From Mycobacterium neglectum (GTDB taxonomy: Bacteria; Actinomycetota; Actinomycetes; Mycobacteriales; Mycobacteriaceae), in the NCBI RefSeq assembly GCF_002591975.1, contig NZ_NVQE01000002.1:124001-188000 (forward strand): a stretch of DNA of 64,000 nucleotides, written 5' to 3'. Positions 9,225 through 17,947 of the stretch are shown in pieces. The notes below the pieces were generated by a model that made no database searches, was not told the origin of the DNA, and saw nothing but the letters and a program-made list of their open reading frames with translations. Numbering within the stretch: position 1 is the stretch's first letter; every line of letters starts with the position of its first letter. The position numbers and the translations under genes were made by a program.

Positions 9225-10661
9225 TCAGGCGGGCACCGGCGCGGGACTGCGGCCAACCTGTTCGCCGGCGCCCACCCGCGCGGTCTGGACTCGCAGGAAG
9301 ACCACCCAGGTGACGATTGCGCACACCACGTAGAAGCCCAGGAACACCCAGAATGCGTTGGTGGCGGACTTGGCGTCGCTGACGTACGAGGCGCGCAGCA
9401 CGACGTTGATGAACACGCCACCAAGGGCGCCGATCGCACCGGCGAAACCGATCAGCGCGCCGGACATGCTGCGCGACCAGGCCGCCTTCTCGTCACGGCT
9501 CCAATCGTCGCGGCCCTGGGCCTTCGCTTCGAAGATCGACGGGATCATCTTGTACGTCGACCCGTTTCCGATACCCGACAGGATGAACAGCAAGATGAAA
9601 CCGGCCACGTAGGCGATCATCTGCCCGCCGGTCGCGGGGCCCGCCATCCCGTCGTCGATCATCCCTGCTGCCACCAGAATTCCCGCGGCGAAGATCATTG
9701 CGACGAACGTGTACATGGTGACCTTGCCGCCACCGATCCGGTCGGACACCTTGCCGCCGAACGGCCGGGCGATCGAGCCCAGCAGGGGGCCGAGGAAGGC
9801 GATCTGTGCGGCGTGCAGTGATGCCTGTGCCGCGGTGTCTCCCCCGGCGAGGAAGTTGATCTGCAGCACCTGCCCGAAGGCGAACGAGAATCCGATGAAC
9901 GAACCGAACGTGCCGATGTAGAGAAAGCTCATCACCCAGGAGTGGCTGAACCGCAACGCTTCTCCCATGGCACCGAGATTGGAGCGCTGGTTGCCGAGGT
10001 TGTCCATGAACAAGGCGGCGCCGAGGGCGGCCAGCGCGATCAGCACAAGATAGATGGCGCAGACGACTTCGGGTGCGGTGTTGCTGACCGTCGCGATCAC
10101 GAGCAGGCCGACGAGCTGGACCACCGGAACGCCGATATTACCGCCGCCTGCGTTGAGTCCCAGCGCCCAACCCTTGAGCCGCTGCGGGTAGAAGGCGTTG
10201 ATGTTCGTCATCGACGATGCGAAGTTTCCGCCGCCGAAACCGGCGAAGGCCGCGACGATCATGAACATCGTGTACGACGAGTCGGGGCGATTCATCACCC
10301 ACAGCGTCAGCACCGTCGGGATGAGCAGCAGCAGCGCGCTGACGATCGTCCAGTTGCGCCCGCCGAACTTGGCCGGCGCAATGGTGTACGGGATGCGCAT
10401 CGCGGCGCCGACGAGCGTGGGCACCGCGACCAGATAGAACTTGCCCGCGGCATCGATGCCGTACACGTCCTGCGGCATGAACAGCACCATCACCGACCAG
10501 ATCGACCACACCGAGAAGCCGACGTGCTCGGCGAAAATGGACCAGATCAGGTTGCGCTTGGCTACATCCTTTCCCGGCGGTTCGCCGCCCTCCCACGCAT
10601 CGACATCTTCGGCGTCCCAATGCTCAATCGTTCGGCTGCGGCTCAGAGTCTTCACGAGCAC
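9225..10661 (-). CDS. narK: NarK-type nitrate/nitrite transporter (MFS, NNP family)
   Basis: 478 residues with about 12 membrane segments. The NNP family signatures are visible: AGFGGGNFASSMTNINAFYP and the paired GGGNIGVP motif, the nitrate signature glycine-rich helices. The substrate arginines in helices 2 and 8 probably include R in AAMRIPY. It imports nitrate for the reductase encoded 5 nt downstream. The start is a GTG at 10661. The cytosolic N-terminus (HWDAEDVDAWEGG) is the short acidic leader seen in mycobacterial NarK proteins. No clear GlnR box was found upstream. Confidence 0.93.
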   Translation of the reverse strand: MLVKTLSRSRTIEHWDAEDVDAWEGGEPPGKDVAKRNLIWSIFAEHVGFSVWSIWSVMVLFMPQDVYGIDAAGKFYLVAVPTLVGAAMRIPYTIAPAKFGGRNWTIVSALLLLIPTVLTLWVMNRPDSSYTMFMIVAAFAGFGGGNFASSMTNINAFYPQRLKGWALGLNAGGGNIGVPVVQLVGLLVIATVSNTAPEVVCAIYLVLIALAALGAALFMDNLGNQRSNLGAMGEALRFSHSWVMSFLYIGTFGSFIGFSFAFGQVLQINFLAGGDTAAQASLHAAQIAFLGPLLGSIARPFGGKVSDRIGGGKVTMYTFVAMIFAAGILVAAGMIDDGMAGPATGGQMIAYVAGFILLFILSGIGNGSTYKMIPSIFEAKAQGRDDWSRDEKAAWSRSMSGALIGFAGAIGALGGVFINVVLRASYVSDAKSATNAFWVFLGFYVVCAIVTWVVFLRVQTARVGAGEQVGRSPAPVPA

Positions 10662-10805
10662 TAGGTTCGCGCGACGCCATTCCGCATCCGTTGCACCGTC
10701 GTGTCCGAAACGTCAACACCCGCTCACTTAGCCACCGTGTCCGCGTGCGCGGTGGACGAAACGCGCCGGAAACATAGGTGATGCAGGCCACGTCGATGGT
10801 CAACG

Positions 10806-11198
10806 TCAGCTTTCGTCGGGCTTGACCGCCAATACGGGTTTAGGACATTCGAGCAGCAGATGCTGCGACACGCTGCCCAGCAGCAGCTTTCCGACCGGAC
10901 TGCGATGCCGGATGCCGATGACCAGCAGCTCGGCGTCGTGCCGCCCCATGGCCTTGAGCAGCTCCTCGGCGGTGTCCACCCCGACGGGCTGGGTGAGCTT
11001 GAACTCGACGCCACACTCGTTGAGGTGCCGCTCGACATCGTGCACTTCGCCGGATTGGGCGAATCGCGGGTCGGCGTAGGCCTCCCCTGATGTCGAATTG
11101 ATGACCAACAGCGTGGTGCCGCGGAGTTTCGCCTCGGCGATTCCGTGTTCGAGCGCGGCACGGCCGAACGCGTCCGCGCTGTATCCGATGACGATCAT
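10806..11198 (-). CDS. universal stress protein, UspA family, single domain
   Basis: 130 residues, one Usp domain. The N-terminal strand [12 protein letters not shown] and the C-terminal nucleotide loop [18 protein letters not shown] (G-2x-G-9x-G(S)-type) suggest ATP binding. Its ATG overlaps the tctA stop as ATGA, so it is the fourth gene of the tctCBA operon and is translationally coupled. Some TTT-transporter operons carry Usp genes, but the functional link is not known. A 145-nt gap with a short GC-rich inverted repeat separates it from narK. Confidence 0.9.
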   Translation of the reverse strand: MIVIGYSADAFGRAALEHGIAEAKLRGTTLLVINSTSGEAYADPRFAQSGEVHDVERHLNECGVEFKLTQPVGVDTAEELLKAMGRHDAELLVIGIRHRSPVGKLLLGSVSQHLLLECPKPVLAVKPDES

Positions 11199-12736
11199 GA
11201 CTGAGCCGCCTTCTCCCGCTGGTCCTTGTCATCCTCGACGATCAGGAGCGTCTCCTCGCTCCGGTGCATGAGTTTGAGGATCAGTGGCATCAACAGCAGG
11301 ATCACCATCAGCGCATAGACGACGATCGCGACGGGCTCGGTGAACAGGCTGGCCCAATCCCCGCCACCGAGCTGCAGGCTCTGTCGCAGTTGACGTTCGA
11401 TGCGTGGTCCGAGGATCACGCCGATGATCAGCGGCAGCACCGGCAGCCCGAATCTGCGCATCATCAGGCCGAGGAGGCCGAAGATCAGAAGCAGCGCCAG
11501 GTCCAATGGCTGGACGTTCACCGCGAGTGCGCCGAGAGTGGCGAAGAACAAAATGCCCGCGTAGAGGTAGGGCCGCGGGGTGCGCAGCAGCTTGGCCCAC
11601 AGTGGTGCGAGCGGCAGGTTCAGCAGCAGCAGTAGCAGGTTCCCGATGAAGAGGCTGGCGATCAGCGTCCAGATCAGCAGCGGTTCCTTCTCGAACAGCG
11701 TCGGGCCGGGCTGGATTCCGTACGAAACGAATGCGGTGAGCATCACGGCGGCGGTCGCGTTGGTCGGCAGGCCGAGCGACAGCATCGGCACGAGAGTGCC
11801 TGCGGCCGATGCATTGTTGGCGGCTTCCGGGCCGGCGACACCTTCGATCGCGCCTTTACCGAACTCCTCCTTGTGCTTGGAGAGGCGCTTCTCGGTGATG
11901 TAGGACAGGAACGTCGGCAACTCGGCGCCGCCGGCGGGCAGGGCGCCGAACGGGAAGCCGTATGCGGTGCCGCGCAGCCACGGCTTCCATGATCGCTGCC
12001 AGTCGCTCTTGCCCATCCAGGGGCGGCCGACCGGAATGATATCGGCTGGGCGGCGGCGCAGATGCGCTGCAACCCATAGCGCCTCGCCGACCGCGAAGAT
12101 GGCTACCGCGATGATCACGATGTCGATGCCGTCGGACAACAGCGGAATGCCGAAGGTTGCTCGGGGCTGACCGGTGAGGAAGTCGATGCCGACGACGCCG
12201 ATCGCCAAGCCCAGGAACAGCGAGATGGCGCCGCGCAGCTTCGATGACCCCAGCACTGCGGTGACTGCGACGAGTGCGAAGAGCATGATTGCCAGATATG
12301 ACGGAGCACCGAGAGTGACCGCGAACCGCGAGATCGGCGGGGCGAAGGCGGCCAGCAGTGCGGTGCCGATGGTGCCCGCCACGAACGATCCGATTGCGGC
12401 CGTGGCCAATGCTTGTGCTGCTCGTCCGGCCTTGGCCATCTTGTTGCCTTCGATGGCGGTGATGACCGACGACGACTCCCCCGGTGTATTCAGCAGGATC
12501 GAGGTCGTGGAACCGCCGTACATGCCGCCGTAGAAGATGCCTGCGAACATGATGAAGGCGGCGCTGGGGCTGACGTTGTAGGTCACTGGCAGCAGCAGTG
12601 CCACTGTCATTGCGGGTCCGATGCCGGGCAGTACGCCAACTGCGGTTCCCAGCAGCACGCCGATCACGGCGTACAGCAGATTCATCGGCGTGACGGCGTT
12701 CTCGAAACCCTGGATCAGCCAGTCAAGATTTTCCAT
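11195..12736 (-). CDS. tctA: tripartite tricarboxylate transporter large membrane subunit TctA
   Basis: 513 residues, about 11-12 membrane segments. TctA signatures are [17 protein letters not shown] near the N-terminus, [19 protein letters not shown] (first half), and the repeat-like [17 protein letters not shown] with [11 protein letters not shown] and VPMLSLGLP. It forms the permease with TctB and receives substrate from the lipoprotein TctC, using an ion gradient. ATG 12736 begins one base after the tctB stop (TGA-C-ATG). Longer open frame upstream runs through tctB and is not used. The stop overlaps the Usp start. Confidence 0.93.
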   Translation of the reverse strand: MENLDWLIQGFENAVTPMNLLYAVIGVLLGTAVGVLPGIGPAMTVALLLPVTYNVSPSAAFIMFAGIFYGGMYGGSTTSILLNTPGESSSVITAIEGNKMAKAGRAAQALATAAIGSFVAGTIGTALLAAFAPPISRFAVTLGAPSYLAIMLFALVAVTAVLGSSKLRGAISLFLGLAIGVVGIDFLTGQPRATFGIPLLSDGIDIVIIAVAIFAVGEALWVAAHLRRRPADIIPVGRPWMGKSDWQRSWKPWLRGTAYGFPFGALPAGGAELPTFLSYITEKRLSKHKEEFGKGAIEGVAGPEAANNASAAGTLVPMLSLGLPTNATAAVMLTAFVSYGIQPGPTLFEKEPLLIWTLIASLFIGNLLLLLLNLPLAPLWAKLLRTPRPYLYAGILFFATLGALAVNVQPLDLALLLIFGLLGLMMRRFGLPVLPLIIGVILGPRIERQLRQSLQLGGGDWASLFTEPVAIVVYALMVILLLMPLILKLMHRSEETLLIVEDDKDQREKAAQS

Positions 12737-12737
12737 G

Positions 12738-13262
12738 TCAGAGAATCCCATCCAGAATGCCTGCGGGCAAAGGGATTCCAAGCCCGGAATAGAACGCATA
12801 GAAGCTGCCGACCGAGAGCACCGCACCGATGACGATGTTGCGGACGTAGTGCCGACTGCCGAGAACGGTTGCCGCGCCCCCGAACAGCAGGGCGCCGGTG
12901 ATGGCCCAGCCGAGCGGCTCCACCAGCAGGATCGTGGCGACGAACAGACCGACGAGCAGGCCCACGGTGCGCCAGTCGCTTGGTGCGTCAGGATCGACGT
13001 CCTCGCCGGCGTCGGCCTCACCCACTGACCCGCGCGGGATCGCGATGGCCAACACGATGGCAAGGAGGATCAACACAACACCGATGACGACCGGAAACAT
13101 CTTCGGCCCAACGGGATCGACCTTGGCGAAGCCCGGCTCGAGGCTGAGCGCGTCATAGATCACGAATGCGCCGACTGCGACGAGCACGGCGCAGACGAGG
13201 TACTGCGCGGTGTCCGTTCGCTTTTCGGGCGTGGACGTCACGGCATCGTCTGTCGTCGTCAT
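12738..13262 (-). CDS. tctB: tripartite tricarboxylate transporter small membrane subunit TctB
   Basis: 174 residues with four predicted membrane segments ([54 protein letters not shown] and a C-terminal pair). The P-G-PKMFP motif after the first helix is typical of TctB (DUF1468). It starts within the tctC stop as ATGA and is followed at once by tctA, giving a tightly coupled C-B-A order. It acts as the small partner of TctA in the membrane. Confidence 0.9.
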   Translation of the reverse strand: MTTTDDAVTSTPEKRTDTAQYLVCAVLVAVGAFVIYDALSLEPGFAKVDPVGPKMFPVVIGVVLILLAIVLAIAIPRGSVGEADAGEDVDPDAPSDWRTVGLLVGLFVATILLVEPLGWAITGALLFGGAATVLGSRHYVRNIVIGAVLSVGSFYAFYSGLGIPLPAGILDGIL

Positions 13263-14242
13263 AGCAGCCCCAACTCGGTCAGGGTCGTCGAGACCCGGTT
13301 GTCTTGTTCAACGAGAAACTCCTCAAACGCTTCGCCGGTCATGAACGCGTCGGTCCAGCCGTTTTTCACAATCGCGTCCTTCCATCCCTGGGTACTGTGG
13401 AGGTCCTCGAGCACCTTGATCATCGATTCCCTGGCGTCATCGGAAATGCCGGGCGGTGCAAGGACTCCGCGCCAGTTGGCGAATGTCATGTCGATTCCGG
13501 ACTCCTTGAGCGTCGGAGCGTCGACACCTTCGACACGCTCGTCGCTGGACACCGCGAGCACGCGCAATTGGCCGGCCTCGATCTGATCGATGAGCTCGCC
13601 GGGGCTCGACGTGCCGACGGTGATCTTCTTGCCGAGTAGCGCGGTCAGCAGATCTCCGCCGCCGTCGTACGTGACGAAGTTGACTGACTTCGGCTCGACG
13701 CCGACCGTTTTCGCGAGTTCCATCGGGAACAGGTGGTCAGGTCCCCCCGGCGACGAGCCGCCGCCGATCGTCACTTCGGCGGGATTGGCCTTCCAGGCGG
13801 CAACAAAGTCTTGCACGGTCTTGAAAGGTGAATCGGCGGGAACGAATATCGCTCCGGGGTCCTCGATCAACTTCGCCAGCGCCGTGGCGTCGGAAGCCTT
13901 GATCTTGGATCCGTTGGTGTAGGTGGCACCGACAACGCCCAGCCCCATGGTCATCATGAGGTCGTCGTTGCCCTTCTCATTCATCAGCCGGGCCATCGCC
14001 ACAGTTCCGCCTGCGCCGAGCACGTTGAAGACCTCGATACGACCGGTGATGTCGTCGTCCTGCATGATCTTCACTGCGGTGCGGGCAGTCAGGTCGTAGC
14101 CGCCGCCCGGGCTGTTGGGCACCATCATGCGCAGCCGGTGCAGGCCGAGTTCACCGCTGTCGCGGGTGACGCCGCAGGCTGTCACCAGCAGTGCGGCGAT
14201 CAGGACGATGACGAGCATCGGCCGGGTGTGCGTGCTATTCAC
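13259..14242 (-). CDS. tctC: tripartite tricarboxylate transporter substrate-binding lipoprotein TctC
   Basis: About 327 residues. The N-terminal signal ends in the lipobox LLVTAC, so the mature protein is membrane-anchored. The Bug/TctC fold shows RMMVPNSPGGGYDLTAR near the mature start, which binds the carboxylate, and VTIGGGSSPGGPDHLF in the second lobe. The substrate is probably a di- or tricarboxylate such as citrate. GTG 14242 is chosen because GGGGAC sits just before it; the ATG at 14278 lacks a good ribosome site. It is the first gene of tctCBA-usp and is transcribed away from the sensor kinase. Confidence 0.9.
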   Translation of the reverse strand: MNSTHTRPMLVIVLIAALLVTACGVTRDSGELGLHRLRMMVPNSPGGGYDLTARTAVKIMQDDDITGRIEVFNVLGAGGTVAMARLMNEKGNDDLMMTMGLGVVGATYTNGSKIKASDATALAKLIEDPGAIFVPADSPFKTVQDFVAAWKANPAEVTIGGGSSPGGPDHLFPMELAKTVGVEPKSVNFVTYDGGGDLLTALLGKKITVGTSSPGELIDQIEAGQLRVLAVSSDERVEGVDAPTLKESGIDMTFANWRGVLAPPGISDDARESMIKVLEDLHSTQGWKDAIVKNGWTDAFMTGEAFEEFLVEQDNRVSTTLTELGLL

Positions 14243-14292
14243 GTCGTCCCCAATCACTTCAGTTGTGATGCTCAGCAATACTGGAACGTACA

Positions 14293-14306
14293 GTGACCCG
14301 GGTCAC
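14293..14306. promoter_or_regulatory. 14-bp perfect palindrome GTGACCCGGGTCAC between tctC and the sensor kinase
   Basis: The palindrome lies 51 bp upstream of the tctC start and 32 bp upstream of the kinase start chosen here. Its position in the only shared promoter region of the divergent tct operon and two-component system suggests an operator, possibly for the response regulator. The assignment is positional; a GTG inside it could also be read as a kinase start. Confidence 0.45.
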
Positions 14307-14337
14307 GCATGAGTACGCAAAGGACGTTTTGGTCGTT

Positions 14338-15966
14338 GTGAAACTTCTCCGTTCGCCGTCGCGAGGCTTCCGCAGCCTGGCAGGCCAGTTCCTGGTCTTT
14401 CAGTTGCTGGTCGTCGCGGTCGTGCTGATCGCGGTGGCGGCGGTGTCGGTAGCCCAGTCGACACGAGAGTTCCGCGAGGTGCGTGGCGCGCGGATGATCG
14501 CCGTCGCCGAGAACATGGCGTCCACGCCGGTCGTGCGCGACAGGTACGCCGACCCCGGAGCCTCCAAGGTGCTGGCGCCCGAGGTCGACCGTGCGGTGGC
14601 CTTGTCGGGGGCGGGACTCGCGGAGATCATCGGCCCCGGCGGGACGGTGCGGGCATCGTCGGATCCGTCCCGCATCGGCCGGCAGGTCGACATGGGGCCG
14701 ACGCGGGCGGACGAAGGACGGGCCTGGTTCGGCGACCTGACCATCGACGGGGTGCACAGCCTCGTCGGTGAGGTCCCGATTCTGGCCGACAGCGGCGATG
14801 TGGTGGCGGTCGCCTCGGTCAGTGAGCGGTATCCGTCGTTGTGGGAGCTGATGGGTGCGTCGGGTGAGCGTCTGCTGTTCTACCTCGGGCTCGGCGCGGC
14901 GCTGGGCCTGCTGGCGTCATGGTTGCTGTCGAGGCGGATCAAACGGCATACCCGCGGGCTGGAGATCGCCGAGATCGCCGGCCTGGCAGATCATCGGGAA
15001 GCGTTGTTGCACAGCATCCGCGAGGGCGTCGTCGCGGTGAACAACGAGGGTGACATCACGCTCCTGAACGACAGCGCACAAGATCTGCTCGGACTGGCCG
15101 ATAATGCCGTGGGTTGCCCGGTGGCCAGCGTCGGATTGGATCCCGCGGTGGTCGATTTCCTGCTCTCGAGTGAGGACGGCCGGTCCGCCGGAGACACTGT
15201 GATCGTCACGCGGACAAGGGTGCTGGCGCTGAACCGGCGGGCGGCGACAAGCCAGGGCCAGCGGATCGGGACAGTCACGACGATGCGCGACAGCACAGAG
15301 CTCGCGGCGCTCCAGGGGCAGCTGTCTTCGCACAAGAGCGTGACGGACACCCTGCGAGCGCAGACACATGAGTTCGCCAATCAATTGCACACCATCTCCG
15401 GCCTCGTCCAGCTGGGTGAATTCGATTCGGTGCGTGATCTGGTCGGCACTCTGACCAGACGGCGGGCAGAAATCAGTGATGCTGTGACACAACGCATTTC
15501 TGATCCGGCCGTAGCGGCGCTGTTGATCGCGAAGACAACGTTGGCGGCTGAGAGCGGGGTAGCACTCGGGATAACCCTGGATTCGCACTTGGCAGCGTTG
15601 CCGCCCGCGCTGGCGACGGACGTTATCACTTTGCTTGGCAATCTCATCGACAACGCAGTCGATGTGTCAGTGGGCGCGCAGCCGGCCAGGGTCACGGTCA
15701 GCATCGGGGACCATGAGGGCCTTAGCATCTCGGTCGCCGACTCCGGGCCGGGCGTGCCCAAGCATCTTCGGGAAACGATCTTCGCCCGAGGTGTGACCTC
15801 TAAACCCGACGCCCCCGGCGGACGGGGCATTGGCCTGGCGCTGGTGCGGATCGTGACCGCCCAGAACGGCGGAACGGTGGAGGTGACCGACGATGCCTCC
15901 GGCGGCGCGCTGTTCGTGGTGCGGTTACCGGCGGGCGTCGTCGCCAAGAAGGCGGCTCATGCGTGA
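14338..15966 (+). CDS. CitA/DcuS/DpiB-type sensor histidine kinase
   Basis: About 542 residues. Transmembrane segment 1 (QFLVFQLLVVAVVLIAVAAV) is followed by a periplasmic PAS-like sensor (~130 residues), a second TM segment (LLFYLGLGAALGLLASWLL), a cytosolic PAS domain, then the phospho-acceptor H in RAQTHEFANQLHTISGL and a HATPase domain with N-box NLIDNAVDV and DSGPGVP. This is the citrate/C4-dicarboxylate sensor class, which fits the divergent tctCBA operon. The start is uncertain: GTG 14338, TTG 14329 (4 nt after AAAGGA) or GTG 14293. Confidence 0.9.
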   Translation: MKLLRSPSRGFRSLAGQFLVFQLLVVAVVLIAVAAVSVAQSTREFREVRGARMIAVAENMASTPVVRDRYADPGASKVLAPEVDRAVALSGAGLAEIIGPGGTVRASSDPSRIGRQVDMGPTRADEGRAWFGDLTIDGVHSLVGEVPILADSGDVVAVASVSERYPSLWELMGASGERLLFYLGLGAALGLLASWLLSRRIKRHTRGLEIAEIAGLADHREALLHSIREGVVAVNNEGDITLLNDSAQDLLGLADNAVGCPVASVGLDPAVVDFLLSSEDGRSAGDTVIVTRTRVLALNRRAATSQGQRIGTVTTMRDSTELAALQGQLSSHKSVTDTLRAQTHEFANQLHTISGLVQLGEFDSVRDLVGTLTRRRAEISDAVTQRISDPAVAALLIAKTTLAAESGVALGITLDSHLAALPPALATDVITLLGNLIDNAVDVSVGAQPARVTVSIGDHEGLSISVADSGPGVPKHLRETIFARGVTSKPDAPGGRGIGLALVRIVTAQNGGTVEVTDDASGGALFVVRLPAGVVAKKAAHA

Positions 15967-16624
15967 TGTGCTGATCGTCGACGACGATTTCATGGTGGCC
16001 GAGATCCACCGCAGGTTCGTCGAGCAGGTGGAGGGCTTTCAGGCGGTCGCGGTCACGCGCACCGGCACGGAAGCGCTGACGGCAGTGCAGGACTTGGAGC
16101 CGGACCTGGTGCTGCTCGACGTGTACCTCCCGGATTTGACTGGCCTGGAGGTGCTACAGCGGTTGCGATCGAGCGGCAACCTCGTCGGCGTCATCATGAT
16201 CACTGCGGCGCGTGAATTGGACACAGTGAAGGGCGCTTTGGACGGCGGCGCAGCGGACTTCCTGATCAAACCTTTCGAGTTCAGTCAATTCAAGGCAAAG
16301 TTGGAGGCGTTCGCGGCGCGAGCGGACACGTTGGAGTCCGCCGCCGGAATCGATCAATCCGTGGTCGATTCGCTGTTCGGCCGGCCGGGTGGACCTGCTC
16401 AGTCGTTGCCGAAGGGGCTTGGCGCCGAGACGGGCCGACTGGTGCTGGATGCGGTGCGCAATGCCGGTGAAGTGTCTGCGGCGGAATGCGCAGATCTGGT
16501 TGGGATTTCACGCGTCAGCGCCCGACGCTACCTCGAGCACTACCTGGGCGCCGACATGTTGGAACTGCGATTGCAATATGGCGCCGGCAGACCCGAGCGG
16601 CGGTACCACCTACGCGGCGTGTAG
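15959..16624 (+). CDS. CitB/DpiA-type response regulator
   Basis: 221 residues. The receiver domain has the acidic pocket VDDD, phospho-acceptor D in LVLLDVYLPD, the T in MITAARE and the K in LIKPFEF. The C-terminal HTH reads VSAAECADLVGISRVSARRYLEHYL, typical of the CitB family, which binds DNA to control citrate/dicarboxylate genes. ATG 15959 overlaps the kinase stop by 8 nt, so the pair is coupled. The likely target is tctCBA. The last 15 nt overlap the convergent HNH gene. Confidence 0.92.
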   Translation: MRDVLIVDDDFMVAEIHRRFVEQVEGFQAVAVTRTGTEALTAVQDLEPDLVLLDVYLPDLTGLEVLQRLRSSGNLVGVIMITAARELDTVKGALDGGAADFLIKPFEFSQFKAKLEAFAARADTLESAAGIDQSVVDSLFGRPGGPAQSLPKGLGAETGRLVLDAVRNAGEVSAAECADLVGISRVSARRYLEHYLGADMLELRLQYGAGRPERRYHLRGV

Positions 16625-17896
16625 GTCGGCGAGTTCTATGCCGATCCTGATCTCGACCTCACTGACAACGATCATCGGAGTCCCCGGCAGCGGTGGCGCG
16701 GTCGAACGGTAGTGCGCACGGGTGGGCGTCACGAAATCGGCGGTGTGGACGCCGTTTTCTTCGCTGGGACTCACCCCCCAACCCGGTGACTCCTTGACGA
16801 AGTTGCAGTGCGCGCACATGCCGAGACCGTTGAGAATGTGCGTCGGTCCGCCCTTGTTCTTTGGCACCGCGTGGTCGCGGTGCCGAATCGGCGCATCGCA
16901 ATAGGGCGTTCGGCAGGTTCGGTCGCGCAGCCCGATGAACATCGCCAATCCCTTTGGAAAACAACGTGACCGCGACTCCATGGCGACTAATGCGCCGGAC
17001 TTCGGATGGCGATACAGCCGCCGGAGTGTGGCCTTGGAACGAGCGTCTGTGGCCGCGGTGTCGACCAGTTTGCGAGCGATTTCGGCGGGGATCGGACCGT
17101 AACCGTCGACCAGGGCCGGGCAGTTGTCTCCGCCCAACAATGTTTGATCCGACATCACCAGGTTCACTGAGACCGGCTCCGGAACCTCGGCAGGTCGACC
17201 GGTCACCCGCTCCACCAAGGTGTCCGCCATCACCTGGCCGCGAGACCGATGGTCAAACGTCGTATCGGCGGCGCGTTTGAGTGCCGCGTACACACTCACT
17301 CCCTGCTTGACCGGCAATAGTGCGGTCACAAACGTCATGACGTCGGGCGCTGGACGAATGCTCACATTTCGTTCGGTCTCCGCCTTGGCTGCCCGGTCAA
17401 CAACCGCCTGGGGATCGAGGCGATAGGCGATGTCTTTGGCAATCGCGGTGATCCTAGCGTCGCCCTTTCCGTCGAGACTTCCGACATCGGCGCACATTTC
17501 AGCGTCCAGCGCTCGGCGGTCCGCCACGCCGAGGCAGGCTGACTCGCGCACGATCAGTGTGGCGCGCCATTCTGAGAGCGCGCCACATTCCAAAGCGGCC
17601 AACGTGTGCGGCATTTCGCGCACTAGGGCTTTGGCGAATCCCAGATGCCGGTTGCCGCGCGACGGGGAATCACGCCGCGCCAGTGCCACCTCGCTGGCAA
17701 CACCCTTGCCCCGCTTAGCCGCTGGCATGCCCTTAGCCGCTTCCACAGCGCGTCGAAGCTCGTCCAAGGCGGCCGCAGCGCGCGCCTGCCCGGCCGCCGC
17801 GGCTGACTTCAGTCGCTCAAGCTCGGCGATCCGACCGATCAGCTCAGCTTCGTCGGCGAGCGAATCCACCGAGGTCAGCGCTGCTGTATCGAGCAT
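16610..17896 (-). CDS. DUF222 / HNH endonuclease, 13E12 repeat family
   Basis: 428 residues. An N-terminal DUF222 region with a coiled, Ala-rich start (LIGRIAELERLKSAAAAG) is followed by a C-terminal HNH nuclease module: CRTPYCDAPIRHRDHAVP, then CAHCNFVKE, with the H-N-H and two C-x2-4-C zinc pairs. Mycobacteria carry many such 13E12 copies; some serve as prophage attachment sites in M. tuberculosis. The cellular role is unknown. It is convergent with the response regulator, overlapping its 3' end by 15 nt, and no phage genes are nearby. Confidence 0.9.
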   Translation of the reverse strand: MLDTAALTSVDSLADEAELIGRIAELERLKSAAAAGQARAAAALDELRRAVEAAKGMPAAKRGKGVASEVALARRDSPSRGNRHLGFAKALVREMPHTLAALECGALSEWRATLIVRESACLGVADRRALDAEMCADVGSLDGKGDARITAIAKDIAYRLDPQAVVDRAAKAETERNVSIRPAPDVMTFVTALLPVKQGVSVYAALKRAADTTFDHRSRGQVMADTLVERVTGRPAEVPEPVSVNLVMSDQTLLGGDNCPALVDGYGPIPAEIARKLVDTAATDARSKATLRRLYRHPKSGALVAMESRSRCFPKGLAMFIGLRDRTCRTPYCDAPIRHRDHAVPKNKGGPTHILNGLGMCAHCNFVKESPGWGVSPSEENGVHTADFVTPTRAHYRSTAPPLPGTPMIVVSEVEIRIGIELADLHAA

Positions 17897-17947
17897 GCTT
17901 CGACACTATCCGGACCCACTGACAAGTTTTGGGTCTGGGCGATGCGC

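Noticed and set aside
5446..9324. Upstream start (9324) for the nitrate reductase
   Set aside because: The first 35 codons would lie inside the narK 3' end and read out-of-frame Arg-rich sequence; the conserved N-terminus begins at 9219.
11195..13063. Start of tctA at 13063
   Set aside because: The extra 109 codons run through tctB in another frame; TctA proteins begin near the MENLDWL start.
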